This document shows, one piece after another, positions 22,601 through 35,369 of a DNA stretch of 64,000 nt. This stretch comes from Batillaria attramentaria (lineage: Eukaryota > Mollusca > Gastropoda > Batillariidae). Numbering within the stretch: the stretch's first letter is position 1; every line of letters begins with the position of its first letter. The notes under the pieces are model-generated. The model saw only the letters and a list, made by a program, of their open reading frames with translations. It searched no databases and was not told the origin of the DNA. The translations under genes and the position numbers were made by a program. Location: assembly GCA_018292915.2 (NCBI GenBank), contig JACVVK020000294.1, positions 540,001 through 604,000 on the forward strand, in the 5' to 3' direction.

Positions 22601-24333
22601 ACGAGCGGTCACTGTCATTTACGCCTGTCAGTTTTGTGCAATGTATGCTTGAGCCCTGTTTTTCCGCTTATCACCATGTTTACACCTAGATTTCAAAACA
22701 CAAGTTTCATCCCTGTGAAGACACAGTCAGCCTGGCACAATGCCACTACAACTTTTCATCTGCACTGATTTTTGTTCAGAGCTAAGTGTCACAAGTTTTA
22801 AACTTAATATGAATCACTCTTACTTCTAACATGTTCTTAGTTGTCTTAAAATAAGAAAAGAAGCAGTTTACACAGTATGTATACAAGTATTAATTACAAG
22901 AGCAGGTCAGCTTCCATAACAGTGTATGTCATAGTTTTTTTGTTGCTGTTGTTGTTGATGTTTTTTGACAAGAATATGTTTATTTTCAACGACAACATTT
23001 CCATCAAGAAAGAATACCCAAAACAAACGCATACTGTACAGAGCACACACCTCATGTCCGATAAATGCAAACGTTCGGATAGACACTGAGAATAAGCAGG
23101 TTGAACAAAAGTTTAGAACAAACTCAAAAACTTCCAGGGCGGTCGGTGGACTAGAGGGACTTTGCTACCAATGCGAGAAGTCAGGTTCGAATCCCACTCG
23201 AGGCGAAAAAAAAAAATTTCTTTCTCATACATGGCACCATTCTTTCAGGCCGACCGTCGGGGGTATGTGTCATAGTACTGATACCAGTACATGTGAGGCT
23301 TTAAACTCTCAGTATGTATGACAGGCACATAACAGGGTGTGGAAAACCTTTCATCAAATGCACTGAATCTGTGTATCAGAATTAGTCACTGGGGTCACAA
23401 TATAACATCCATGACCACTGTGGTGACTTTGGCCGGCGTGTAAGTTGTTCTAGAAGCGTACCGTGTATTGAGCAGACGACGCTATTTGATTGAGGACTGC
23501 GCACCAGCTAGACGGCGCTGATTGGTGGATATTTTTGGAAAATTTGTAGAGTCCCTGTCTGTTCAGGAATGAACCATGGGCTCAAAGAAAATCGTATGTT
23601 TCTGATAGCAGAAGCCATAAAGTCATGAGAACAGTCGTGATAGCCAAATGAAACATCCTTCTATCTGGTAAACAGCCTTCGAGCTTTGAAAGCTGCAGTT
23701 TTCCATCTCAGCAGCGTTATGAACATAGAGGCTTTAATGGGACCAAAATAACAATACATGTTACAATGATATGTTCTGTAAACCACTGGCCTGCAGTGTC
23801 ATTAGTTGTTTGTCATGGGTAACCCGCGTGTGAAACAGGATATAACTGGTGCATTTCTACAGTTGTATGGTAATTGATATACATGACCATTCTCTGTATA
23901 TATCCACCATCATTTGGAGGGAAAAAAGGGATTAATTGCCCTGGATTACAAAAAAAACACTTAGGCCATTTTTACTGTCACAGAAGAGGTAATAATTATG
24001 CAAGTATTTTCCTTTGCCATTCTGTTTGCTAAGTGTAGCACAAAACCTGTTGCTACAAGCAAGAACAGGGCCTGTACTCCATTTCCAGTTGTACACTTTG
24101 GATGTGCGTGTTTCTTTTTCTTCTTCTTTTTTCCCCCAGTACATAGAGAAAGAGACTCAGCTCCCTCTGCAAAATGACCCTTTTGTTTTCACATACCTGG
24201 AGATGTTTGGCCAATACCACAGACGGTTGTCCGTCTCCTGTCCACGGCCCTGTTCACCTGACCCGCCCTGCTTGTCCGTCAGGGCCACCCCCGTCTTCAT
24301 GTCCACCAATACTCCCCCACTGACCTCAGACAT
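11462..24333 (-). CDS. Class IA PI3-kinase regulatory subunit paralog B, long-tailed (1463 aa)
   Basis: Eight coding exons splice in frame: 24197-24333 (start), 20498-20590, 19383-19557, 18836-18958, 18010-18275, 16447-16623, 15836-16039, 11462-14678. An in-frame TGA upstream of the ATG fixes the start. Domains: nSH2 about 38-135 (starts LWYW, phosphate-binding Arg64 in FLIR); iSH2 coiled coil about 136-340; cSH2 about 352-455 (Arg378 in FLLR, then HCYVV...GYGF). Known p85-family subunits bind and restrain p110 through iSH2 and recruit it to phospho-YxxM proteins through the SH2 domains; I infer the same here. SH3 and RhoGAP domains are absent, as in p55/p60 forms. Two oddities: about 49 extra residues (roughly 207-256, acidic) inside iSH2, and about 1,000 disordered Ser/Thr/Glu-rich residues after cSH2, all in the last exon. 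The tail has YVN motifs at Tyr479 and Tyr580, RVTF (1226-1229), KVTF (1271-1274) and a C-terminal YIDV. Its tandem partner lies at 36215-44540. Confidence 0.9.
14848..15004 (+). mobile_element. SINE family A, 3' fragment
   Basis: Matches the 3' part of family A, with CACCACGTGATTGTAA, GAGAGAATGC, GATTCACGTG and a diverged GGTGCTTTAGGCC..AAAGTGC end. It lies in the last intron of gene B. Confidence 0.75.
16853..17920. mobile_element. Foldback-type element with long inverted termini, ~1.07 kb
   Basis: The left end (about 16859-16945) and right end (about 17830-17912) are inverted copies over about 85 bp. Both start TCAGTTG[G/A]TAT[G/A]GTTCGCC and carry repeated [T/A]GCAAATGTA.[A/T]CCAG units. 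A second inverted pair (TTAACTCCTAACTGTCCAC) lies inside at 17106-17124 and 17719-17739. The centre contains poly-C tracts (17131-17157, 17273-17293). There is no coding capacity. It sits in the gene B intron between exons 16447-16623 and 18010-18275. The GGTATAGTTCGCC end recurs at 21390, 39855 and 59885, so this is a family. Confidence 0.75.
20829..21165 (+). mobile_element. tRNA-derived SINE, family D, copy 2
   Basis: Aligns along its length with the 3910-4205 copy: head GGTTTAATAGGTAGCA, B box GGGTTCGAGCCC, body GTGATATGTGATACC, a long A run, then GGTATTGGGTGGCGCTG and CCCAAAAGCGACAATAAAGTA. It is better preserved than copy 1. It lies in a gene B intron. Confidence 0.85.
21377..21945. mobile_element. 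MITE-like element interrupted by a SINE
   Basis: The left end TTAGTATAGTTCGC and right end AAACTATACCAG are inverted copies of the terminus seen in the 16853-17920 foldback element. A full-length family A SINE (21411-21806) has inserted between them. The right part has a short telomere-like run (TTTAGGGTTAGGGTTAGG, 21831-21848) also seen, degraded, near 40105-40135. Confidence 0.6.
21411..21806 (+). mobile_element. SINE family A, full-length copy 2
   Basis: Head GGGCGGTCGGTGGTCTAG, B box GGGTTCGAGTCCC, complete body and a 3' end GGGTAAAGC..ACACAAC followed by (ATT)n. It is nested in the element at 21377-21945 within a gene B intron. Confidence 0.9.
21946..23137. other. Gene B intron 1, unassigned part
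   Basis: AT-rich intron DNA with a poly-T/poly-G tract (22180-22257). No exon or named element seen. Confidence 0.5.
23138..23266 (+). mobile_element. SINE family A, 5' fragment
   Basis: Head GGCGGTCGGTGGACTAG, B box GGTTCGAATCCC and body start CTCATACATGGCACC. It ends abruptly near GGGGGTATGTG. Confidence 0.8.
23490..23733 (-). repeat. Unnamed dispersed repeat R, copy 1
   Basis: On the minus strand it reads TAAAGCCTCTATGTTCATAA, then GCTTTCAAAGCTC, CCAGATAGAAGGATGTTTCA and CCACCAATCAGCGCC. The same order of segments occurs on the plus strand at 59569-59775, and the first part at 62977-63058. There is no coding capacity. Class unknown. Confidence 0.75.
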
Positions 24334-24661
24334 CGCAATGAGACGACAGGGCCGTGGTGTCAGTCACATTCCGGTGAAAACGGACGACTGTGACAGAAGA
24401 AAAAAAAATCAATATTTTATAGTGGACTGGTAGTCCTGGGTGTATTCAAAATCAGTATCTACAGCACTGTACCGCTGTCATAGCGTGCTTGAATTGATTG
24501 TGCACAGCTGTTTGGGTGCAATGGTTTGCATGTTTTTATCTCTAGATGTACTTACAACCTGGGTGTTGCAAAGGGGAGAGGACAAATTATATGATGAATA
24601 GTGTCTTTGTAAACGGGTGTCTTTAATGAGGGGCTTTGCCGGACACATCAAAGTTTTTCTT

Positions 24662-24664
<3 letters not shown>

Positions 24665-24720
<56 letters not shown>

Positions 24721-24811
24721 GTGTATGCAAATGTGGCCATGTACGGCATGCACTTCCTGCTGTTATCTGTGTTATTGCATGTACATGTTCATAGTCTACA
24801 GATCCGATGGC

Positions 24812-24849
<38 letters not shown>

Positions 24850-24936
24850 ACGCAAATGTGGCCATGTACGGCATGCACTTCCTGCTGTTATCTGTGTTAT
24901 TGCATGTACATGTTCATAGTCTACAGATCCGATGGC

Positions 24937-25006
<70 letters not shown>

Positions 25007-25093
25007 ACGCAAATGTGGCCATGGCGGTACGGCATGCACTTCCTGCTGTTGTCTGTGTGTTATTGCATGTACATGTTCATAATCTCTGATTCG

Positions 25094-25155
<62 letters not shown>
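24665..25155. repeat. Compound VNTR: 88-bp unit alternating with (GT)n
   Basis: Three copies of a unit running from CAAATGTGGCCATG to TCTACAGATCCGATGG (last copy variant) alternate with GT runs of different lengths, beginning near 24729, 24853 and 25010. It lies upstream of the start exon of gene B. Confidence 0.9.
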
Positions 25156-25159
<4 letters not shown>

Positions 25160-25998
25160 TTTGTGGTTGGCAGACGATCCTGATACCCTATCCTTTAATT
25201 ACTGCATATCAGTATACTCGAACAAGCTGCTGCTGTCCCAGTCTTCCGGCGTGACAGGGCAAGGTGAAAAATCAGTACACACAACAGGCTGTACAAACCT
25301 AAAGCGTGGGGCAAATCCGACGATCCACCATGCATGGAAATATCTTTCACATGTACAGACACTGACATGTACAGACTCAGTCCTCAAATAACACCCTTTA
25401 CTCAATCTGTGTTCCTTCCTCAATCCAATTTGCCTGTAAAATATACGACTGCTTCATTCAACCATGCTGAGTTCTCCGCTTTAGTCTCTTCAGGACACCC
25501 TCTTCAGGACACCCTCTTCACACTATACGTGTGCAAAAACTAGGTTGAACGTGTAAACGGAACACTGTGATCGCAAATGGTTTTACAACCGTAACGCGAA
25601 AGCAACGCTACCGTGCTTCCTGTAGGCCTACTGTCGGAACAAAGGGTGGAATGGAGATCTGGGACTGAGGGGTGGGGGCTCGGCGGAGGGAGGTGGGGTA
25701 CCCCTCTGGGTCTTCAAGTTTTCACATGTGCTGCACACCTGTAAAAACCTTCTCCACCTCCAGCTAAAAGTCGGTCACGTTTGTATCACGGTTTGCTGGT
25801 TACCAACTTCATGTATTACTGCCTGTGGTGAACCGGTACAGTGTAATCATAGTAATGATAAAATCCAACATTGTAGCCATCACATCCTTTGCTGACCAGT
25901 CTCAGATCTGGTCCGTTAGTAAAATAATAATAATCAGTAATTATACATAGTTTTTATAGAGCGCTGCTCTCCAAATTCAAGGACTCGCTGCACTTAAA

Positions 25999-26110
25999 GC
26001 ACACACACACACTGGTGGGCACACACACACACACACACACACTGGTGGGCACACACACACACACACACACACACACTGGTGGGCACACACACACACACAC
26101 ACACTGGTGG

Positions 26111-26142
<32 letters not shown>
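25999..26142. repeat. (CA)n with repeated CTGGTGGG spacers
   Basis: CA runs separated four times by CTGGTGGG, making a higher-order repeat. Confidence 0.9.
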
Positions 26143-26144
<2 letters not shown>

Positions 26145-26519
26145 ATCCCCTCTTAGTCTTACATACAATCTGGCAGTGCAACAACTCATGGTACACACAG
26201 ACAGACTCAACAGAGGTTTAACTATCAAAGGCTTGACGGAAGAGAATGGTCCGGGTAAAACTACATGTACAGCCAAATACAACTCTGAAATCTCTGAACT
26301 TATCAGAAATTTAAACACAACAAACTCAACGGTCTTTGTTGTCGTTACTGTTTTTATGATATGTTGTTGTTCAGTGTTGTTTTGTGGTGACTCCTCCACT
26401 ATTCTTCACAGTAATTTTTGACCAAATCACAGCCATCAGTTCAGTAAAGGGTTGTACAGTAGTGATGCATAATAACTTTTTGAGCGTGTATATATGTTTG
26501 CTGTGGGCATTGAACTCCA

Positions 26520-26570
<51 letters not shown>

Positions 26571-26584
26571 CGGTGTGTGTGCAC

Positions 26585-26632
<48 letters not shown>

Positions 26633-26638
26633 ACCAGC

Positions 26639-26689
<51 letters not shown>

Positions 26690-26710
26690 CTTATGTGTGT
26701 GTGCTTATGT
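26520..26710. repeat. (GT)n microsatellite with GCACCAG interruptions
   Basis: Long GT tract interrupted by GCACCAG-type spacers. It is the mirror style of the tract at 25999-26142. A separate CA run follows at 27112-27164. Confidence 0.9.
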
Positions 26711-27109
26711 GTGTATAATTTCACCAAGTCACAGCCAGTCAGTAAAGCTGATCTGAAAGTGAAACTTGAAATCAACCTACATGTATGTGGCAGTTTACCC
26801 AAAGCTAAAAACCCAACAATAAGGTCTGTGTATGCAGGCTCTTGGCTAAAGGGTTGGTCAGTCTAAGAGCGTAATTTGAGTCACTGAGAGCAAACGAAGA
26901 AAGCAAACTTTGACCACTGGGAACTTCCAAACTGACTTGGACAAATATGCTTGTATTCATGGTGGTCAGCCCATACCAGTGGTCATGTGTGACTCAAGTA
27001 TTCCATTACAGGGAAACAAAGTCAGTTTGTATCAGCAGAGACATACATTCAATTCAATTCAATTCAATATAACTTTATTGTCTGTCGATGGCAGAAAATT
27101 TTCTTCTGG

Positions 27110-27168
<59 letters not shown>

Positions 27169-27453
27169 GTGCGTGTGCGAGCGAGCATGCATATATGTGT
27201 GCCCATTGTTTCAAATGGAGAAGACCTCAGTATTTCAGTCTCCTCTGTCAAATACAACAGACACATCCAAATGGGACCACACAAATCCTACTTAACATAT
27301 CATAGATTACTTTCTGACTGCTTACCGCTGCTATAAATGTGTACAATTATTTCAGCCTCCGGAAATAAACATTTGGAGGCAAGTACACGTACCCGGCCAC
27401 AGCAGTATACTCAATGATAGTGCTGACCCAGTCAACATGAGATAAAGTGAACT

Positions 27454-27474
27454 AAGACCTTACCTGCTATCCAG
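27454..27474 (-). other. Possible donor site of a 5' UTR exon of gene B
   Basis: The coding start exon of gene B opens with a splice acceptor (exon from 24387 down) and about 54 bases of UTR, so a further upstream exon must exist. The best donor I see is CAGGTAAG at 27460-27467 on the minus strand, with the exon ending at 27464. The exon start and promoter cannot be fixed. Confidence 0.25.
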
Positions 27475-28339
27475 GATTAGAACAGCTGAGAACATCAGCT
27501 GCTAACACTATCACTGCAACAACAAACTGAGCTGTCTGTTCGGCTGTCCTGTTTCACAGGCGAGTTTATCAGTCAGTTACAGCGGCACTATACGGCATGT
27601 CATCTCACTGACGGTATAATTTATCAGTCTTTTGTCGGAGTAACTCCGAGGCTTGTGGGTTCTCTGGAAAACACGCACAAAGGTCTGTCAGTTCCAGTAC
27701 AAATCCAAGTCAGCCGCAAGGTTGTTCTGTGGCGGTGTCACAATGCAGCACCGTCTACCTTCATCTGTTGACCGCGGAACGACGCGTCAGTGTAGGTAGG
27801 ACGGTCCGTGCCTCACTCACTGTACGTTCATCACAAACACACGTTGCAGTGACGGTTCGCTGAACGGGCGGCCAGGCTTTCACGACGTGTCATCGGTCTG
27901 TCCTTAATTCATCGCGTCCTCTGCACCCAGGCACACTTTACCGAACACTGACGGTTCATACCTGTAAGTGGTGGGCTACAGTTTGTCGCAGCACACCCAA
28001 CGCGGCGTGCAACGCTGACTGTCGCCAGCCGGTAGCATGTGTTTTTAGTCGCCCTTCGCGGTTTAACCGAGATTGACCCAAACAAACCAGCGCACAGATC
28101 CCCTCGGGCTTCGCTTCTGCTCAACGGTGTGTGTGACCTTTTACAAGCTGTAAACCACGATACAGTGGAACCTGGTTGAAGACGGAGGGGAGAATCACAG
28201 TGGTGTGCACGTAGCGGCATTGTGTCCGCCTGTGTGTGTGTGTGTGTGTGTCAGTTTGTGTGTGTGTGTGTATGTGTGTGTAGTCAGTCAGAGTGTCAGT
28301 TTGTGTGTGTATGTGTGTGTAGTCATGCAGTCTCAGTGT

Positions 28340-28399
<60 letters not shown>

Positions 28400-29510
28400 C
28401 ATGTGTAATTTTACCGGTAACTGACTCAGGTAGTGGCAAACCTGACACTGACTTAGTTGTTTTCTACAAATCAGTCAGTCACAACTGTGTCTTATTGAAC
28501 TTTGTGTTGCTTATAACAGTTTTAACCCTATTGTGAATGGGGCTGTGCCGCCGCCTGCGGGGCGGTCAGCCGCCACTGATGGAACAGTTACTGTGACAAA
28601 TTTAACTGACTATGCGTAGTAAACAAACTTCGGCAGTGGCAAGGGTGGCTTCGTCAGTTTGCACTCACTCTTGATGTTTTCAATTGATCATGGATTCACG
28701 TTGTACCCCAGTGAAAATGGACTGGACGAAGAATTCAATTTTCACTGAAGTGATGACCGTGACTGAGCTGTGGGCGATCCATGGTTGAACCCGCTATGAT
28801 CAAAGTGTTTCGTCACGAGTGACTCGAGTTAAACTTGCTGGCTCTAACCGATCTTCAAACAGAAAAGTCATGCCACAGCTAAACTGGGCTTAACTGACAA
28901 CTGAGAATAAATCCGTCATACAGGCCGACTACACAAATGAGGAGCTTTTTCAATGTAACAAATAAAACCCGCTTCAGTTCACTACAGACAGGTTCCATGG
29001 TGGACCAAAAACAGCGCTGAAGGGCAGGGAAATCCCGGCGTCCGTAACGGTAACTCAGTATAGCTTACTTATGAGGCGTGAGGTCAAATTGCCAGGCGTT
29101 GAAGTCAGATTACCCACCGGCCAGCAGTTATACCCATTCCCATACAAAACACCCATGCAGTCAAGTCACTCCAAGTCCGACTGATGTACAAGATGTGACG
29201 CTTGCGTAACCAAAATGTTACAACGCATACGGAATCACGACGCTGTCGTTTGACTGTCAGTCATAGCGGTTCCGGATGGGTGACGCCGACTACCAATGTC
29301 CATGCTGGATACATGTAGCCCTATAGTATCGGTAAAGCTGATGTCACACTCGAGTGTTTTTGGTCCGAACAAACAGCGAACATGGTGTTTTTCTGTGTTT
29401 CTCGTTTGATATTCGGCTACATGCCTTTGCCGGCCCGGCTAACAGTTTTGTTTTTATTTCTCTGAGCATGTTTTAAGCGTCTCCCTCGAGTCATGAGCCA
29501 AACACTACGT

Positions 29511-29640
29511 ATGGGTGATTCAAAGACCGTGCACCGAGAAAAAGGCCAGTACAAATATTTGGCCCCAGCCGGGATTCGAACTCACGACCCGAGCGTTGAA
29601 AGTCCAACGCTCTACCATTCGGCTGTCCTCAGTGGCTCTC
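29511..29640 (-). mobile_element. tRNA-derived SINE, family B, copy 1
   Basis: On the minus strand it has A box GAATGGTAGAGCGTTGGA, B box GAGTTCGAATCCC, then GGCTGGGGCCAAATATTTGTA. The 3' part is truncated. Confidence 0.8.
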
Positions 29641-30270
29641 CCTGACTGTCTCGCGTGTGTCTATGAATATCACATGTGCACGTTGAAAGGCCAGTTCCAC
29701 ACCGGATGGGCCGCGGAATGAAAAACAAGTACCCCCACCTCCATTCCCCCCCCCCCCTCCAAAAGTCCGTCAGTCTAGCAGAAACAACAACAACTTGCAA
29801 ACAAACAAGAAGAAAAAAAAAAAACCCTCAGTGATCATACTGAAACTTTCACCGTTATCATTCTTTTCCTGTTATCAGTTGCGGGCGTGTACTTTTCTCC
29901 GTAATCCTGTCCCCGTAATTCAGATATCGCTGGTTTCCAAACCGGCTGACAACACAGTTAGACGCCGAAACTCGCAACTTGTGGAAAATCCGCATTTGAT
30001 AACCCCATCGGCAGACTTATCTCAGTGTGTCACAACACCGACTGAGAACCTGACAGACCCTGACAGTATCCGGATGTACGTCCCGTAACCAACCCACAAT
30101 TAATTCAGTAGTGAAAAAGAGAGTTTAGTCTGCCTGTGTCAAGTTGTCTTCGTGGACGCGCACATGCATTACTGACAACTGAGTCAGTGTGCCCCATTCC
30201 AAACGGGAGGGACCACGGCCGAACTGGAAAACAAGCACACGTTGTGCATGGAGGGTGGGTGGGGTGGAGT

Positions 30271-30440
30271 GGGGGTGGGTGTCTGGGAGTTTAACGTCCT
30301 TTTCCACCACGTAAGGGTGATATCAAGACGGGGGCAACGAGAAAAAGGCCAGTACAAATATTTGGCCCCATCTGGGATTCGAACTCACGACCCGAGCATT
30401 GAGAGTCCAACGCTCTACCGTTCAGCTATCCCGGCTCTCC
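30271..30440 (-). mobile_element. tRNA-derived SINE, family B, copy 2
   Basis: Complete copy on the minus strand: A box GAACGGTAGAGCG, B box GAGTTCGAATCCC, body GGCCAAATATTTGTACTGG, 3' end GTGGAAAAGGACGTTAAAC. Confidence 0.85.
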
Positions 30441-31399
30441 CGTTGTGCATGGAGGAAAAGGAGAAAGAAATGGGGTGGCGCTGTGTACTGGCGACGCCCC
30501 CCCCCCCTCACCGGAGTGGGGCATCCCCAATTATTAGCAGTGGGATAGTAGAGATATAATTTTATGTGCAGACCAATACTACAGCAACCTGCTCTGACAA
30601 TTTCAAATCAGAGCTTAACTTAACCGGCCCATCTGTTTCAACTTGCCTTTAACTGATTCATATAAGTGTGGTGGCTGCTAGCTATTTTAAGACATGATAT
30701 GTCCTATGTGCGTACGTGTGAGTGTTATGTGAATTGCGCATTGAGTTTAAGTATTTTCAAGAACTGTACTGAGTGTATAAATCCGATCAGTTTATCACTA
30801 TTATTATTATCAACAAAATTATGCTTTCTATGTCATCGCTGTCAGAATAAGGGCCACACCGGTACATGACCGCTACTGATGAAATCAGGTCTGCTGGTCA
30901 CAGTGTTCATACTACATTACGTCAGTACCCAGACGCTGTCAGTGACCACACGGCCGACCGCCGATGCAGTTCAATGACGAAAACACGTTAATGTCTGATA
31001 AGAAAACGATAAGGATGTTTACAGTTATTGCTATGGCGTGATATAAACGTGTACTTGGCGCACATGAACGCCGGTACAACTTGAAAACCGTGAGAAAGCT
31101 ACTGAGTCGCTATACATATTATGAGAGGGCTGTTTTGCCATCACAGAATGATATCAATAAGGATACCATAAATTATGATAATGCCTCACCCGGGTAAATC
31201 TCGAGTGGCGACGTCTACCTGTAAAGTTGAGGCGGCCCAAACAGCGAGCGACGTGACAAAAAACATCTGTTGAGAGCCGCTGCGCGTTAAATGCTCATAT
31301 GGTCGTTGTTGCACAGTTTTGGGTTGTGACATGATGGAAGTATCCCGTTGCCAAAATATTCGAGCACCAAACTCAACTTCCGCGATCTTCCGCAAGACT

Positions 31400-31557
31400 C
31401 GGTGGCAGTCAGTGATGAGTTCAGTTCGAATCTCGACTGGGGCCAAACTGATATTTGTGCTCAGGTGCTGGCCTTTTTCTCGTTGCCCCGTCTTTGATGC
31501 CACCCTACGTGTGGAAAAAGACGTTAAACTCCTAAACATTCACCCCTACCGTACACT
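31400..31557 (+). mobile_element. SINE family B, copy 3 (5' degraded)
   Basis: B-box-like AGTTCGAATCTC, then GACTGGGGCCAAA, CTCGTTGCCCCGTCTTTGAT and GTGGAAAAAGACGTTAAACTC. Confidence 0.75.
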
Positions 31558-32363
31558 CCCGGATGACCTCACCATGAAAATCTTTGTATTAGAGTGCATA
31601 TATACTTTACTGTCTATAATACATTATTTATTCTTCTTCTTAATGTATGTTTTTAGTTGTGACATTTTCCTGAACTGAAGTGCAATAATCTTTGTGTTTA
31701 TTGTCACAAACGTGAACAAAAACAGTGTTTCATGTTTGTCAGTCAAAAAAAGGTTTATTGAATTGAATCAGTTGCAGACCGGGCCTGGGACGACTTAACG
31801 AAGAAACTAACAGTGGCATTTTCACGGTGAGGTAGGCCAGCTTCACTGAGTCGCTTACTATGTCGCCAACGACATGGCCGGCGCGCGACGTACATCAGTT
31901 TTTCACGAACTGAAATCGCGCGCCAACGACCATATCGGCCTGAAAATCCAGGAAGTCGTACACATTGGTTCGAGGCAACCTGAACCAGTTTCAGTTCAGT
32001 TATACACTGAGAAACCTATTCCATCACGATTACTGAGCACATTAATGTCCTGAATACGCTGCTGTCAAGTTTCGCCAAGGTTATGGTAACCTTTATCAGA
32101 GAGACTACTGTACATAGTAATGTAGTCTCTCTACCTTTATTAGAAACTGACTCATCCATGTTATGATCATAGAGGCGAACACTGACCGGGCTGAGCAAGT
32201 TTGGCCGCCGGGACGTTGATCATATCAGGAGCTAAGTAGGTTGCATTCCGTCGCGTGATAGGCTAGGCTTATTTATATTTTTATAACTATACATGTGCCG
32301 GCACTGCGCATGTGCCCGTTCCCTAGACACTGGGAAATTTCAATACCCCGTGCAACCTGACCA

Positions 32364-32364
32364 G

Positions 32365-32404
<40 letters not shown>

Positions 32405-32634
32405 AGTATGTGTGTGTGTGTGTGTGTCAGTGTGTGTGTGTGTCACGGTGTGTACAGCGTGTGTGTGCGTGTGACGGTGTGTGTGTGTGCCACGCCGGTG
32501 TGTGTGTGTGTGTGTGTGTGACAGTCACGGTGTGTGTGTGTGTGTGACGGTGCCGGTGTACAGCGTGTGTGTGTGCGTGTGTGTGTGACGGTGTGTGCCA
32601 CGGTGTGTGTGTGTGTGTGTGTGTGCTGGTGCGC
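32364..32634. repeat. Degenerate (GT)n tract
   Basis: GT repeats interrupted by CAGT, CACGG, CGGTG and GTACAGCG units. Confidence 0.9.
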
Positions 32635-33138
32635 ACGCAGTCACAGTTTTAAGGGTCCGGGGTAATAGGGAAACCAAAAATGCTCAGTGTAACTGACGGT
32701 CGGACATCCGGCCACGACTGTGTTGTGCTGGCACAGCGGCCAGACTGACTTCATAATAAACTTGTGACAACCAACCGTATCACAAACATTGCCCCTTTTT
32801 CATTGTATCAGTCTCGATATCCAGTTGTGTGTGTGAGAGCCTGAACCGTCTTCCCATTATAACAAGCGCTGAAAGAGCAAAGGCAAGGAAATGCAGTGTT
32901 GGCCCGACTGGGTGTGTATTGCATATACAGGGGAAGGGAAGGGGCCCGGAGGCCGGGTTAGGAGTGGAGGGAAGGGGGGGGGGATGAGGCGGTTAGGAGG
33001 GGAAGGCAGGAAGCCGGTATTGGGGGTGGGGGTGAAGGCGGGGGTGCTCCAGCTGTGGCGGAGATACCATCAATAACTTGACACCCAGAACATCGAGAGA
33101 GGCGATCAATAGTGAACACTGGGGGCAGTTAGCAAAAC

Positions 33139-33181
<43 letters not shown>

Positions 33182-33461
33182 CGCGCGTTAGTGTGTGTGA
33201 GCGTGTGTGTCAATGTGTGCGTGTGTGTACGTGTGTGTGCATGAATTGCGTATGTATATATATCTGGTATCTTTGCATTTTACGAAACTGATTATTAATT
33301 TTATTTATTTATTTGTTTATTTAAGTCATTCATTCATTTACTTATCTGTAAAGCGCCTAGAGCTCCTTGGAGATTAGATGCTACATAAATCTACATCATC
33401 ATGATCATCAATATTAGCTGTACACTACAAACATCCGCTCTCTACATGCAGCACAGAAAGG

Positions 33462-33530
<69 letters not shown>

Positions 33531-33650
33531 AACAACACCACTCATCTCTTAGCAAAGTTTATGGCACATGCTGTAAATAGGGTTTTCATTAATTACAGTG
33601 CAATTCAAGTAAAACACTATACTGGTATGAGTTTATCACCTGTAACATTT

Positions 33651-33698
<48 letters not shown>

Positions 33699-34475
33699 AT
33701 TTGCAATAAAAAGCTGCTTCCAATGCAGTGAGATCTAAGTAAATGTAATTCCAAATGACTCGATAAGTGCACAACCAACCAACGACATAAACAGGAATAT
33801 GTGATTGGTTCACCCAAACATGAGACAAATTCACACAGCTGCTTTTGAAAAAAAAACAAAAAAAAAACAGGAAAAAAAAAGACAGACATGGGTCAATTTT
33901 AATGATTTTGCCAGTTACCCATTTTCAGGTCTTTAAGCAACTAATACAACTGCTGTCAAAGTTTCTAGGCTGAATATAAATTATGAACATGTATAAAGAG
34001 CACCTGTATTTACTACAACCGCGTCATACTGGCACAATTCCCATGTCACACTTTTACTACACGTTTTCTCAAAACGGCCACTTTTCAACAGCAATCTTTC
34101 TCACACCAACATCTCTCAGGTTTACACCGTGCTCCCGCAATAATTTTTAGCCAAAAGATAGTGTACTTTATGTACCCCCACACACCCAAAATCGTCCTTT
34201 GTGGGACCCCAGGACATATTCTGTGGACTAACACAAAAGTATGTAAGTGTACACACCAGCAATGTGTGGAACCAGGACTTCATATTCACCTTGGACAATT
34301 CATTTTCAATTTGTCCCATTATGTTCTTACCCAGGCAGACACATGTCCTATCATTCCTGCACCACAGTGGGCAATATTTAGGACAAAATTAATGTCCTAT
34401 AGTTTACCATCAGCCAAGACATCTGTCCTATTAAAGCTCCCACAGACATGATGTCCTGTGGCACATGTACCAATG

Positions 34476-34993
34476 AATCCTATGGTAGTGTAGTGGTTAG
34501 CACTTTGGACTATGGACCGGGAGACCCGGGTTCGAATCCCAGCCGAGGCAAGCGGGATTTTTCCTACCTAGGTCGGCTCCTACCCAGAGCGGGTGTGCTA
34601 TGGGCCCAATGGGGAGGCTGTTGCCACACAGCCGAGATTCACCCACTTCACGGGTGCGACTTTGGGGGTGCTTCCCTTGGTATGACACATCTTATGATGT
34701 GGATGATTACACGGCCGGCACCGCAGGTGCTGTAGTTCCCGGGCCTGGTTAATGCCGGGATATTTATGACAGGAAGCGTGGAATGCGGCCCTGTCCCGCA
34801 GTCCCAAACCACACGGACCTCCATAGCATCATCTTACCATCATCCTCATCTCCATCATCATGCATAATAAAAATTGTCCCAACTTTCGAGCCCTCCTTGG
34901 ATTCCACCCATGACCTGGGAGGAATACCACTGGAACCGGTAAAAGAGTTGGGGGCAGCAAAAAAAAAAAAAAAAAAAAAAAATCCTATGGTAG
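34476..34993 (+). mobile_element. tRNA-derived SINE, family C, ~490 bp, with target-site duplication
   Basis: A box TAGTGTAGTGGTTAGCA and B box GGGTTCGAATCCC are followed by a long body. The element ends in an A run at about 34961-34980. The 13-bp direct repeat AATCCTATGGTAG flanks it at 34476-34488 and 34981-34993, a clear target-site duplication. The perfect TSD and long A tail suggest fairly recent insertion. Confidence 0.93.
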
Positions 34994-35369
34994 AAGTATG
35001 GCACCCACCATGTACAGCACAAAAAATATCCACAGTGACGTACATTGGTCCATGTACGTTTACTGTACCATTCAACAAAATAAAATAATCATCAGCAGCT
35101 ATACATACCTGCAGCTACACAAACTGCCTCTGTTTTCACGGAACAACCAAGATATAAATAATAAAAGACATAATTATACCTGAATAAAATACAAAAAAAT
35201 AATACACTCTCTGTTTAGGCCATTTGAAGGAAGATGAAAAAAGGAATAAACAATGGGGATTCTTGATCTGTCATATTACTCCTAATGTAAGAGGTTTTCA
35301 ATTAAATACACGTAACTGCTTGTAACATTTCAGACAGGGATGGTGTTCCATACCAGTACTGTAACCCCA

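Noticed and set aside
24665..25155. CRISPR-like array
   Set aside because: The repeat-spacer look comes from a VNTR with GT runs in eukaryotic DNA; no cas genes.
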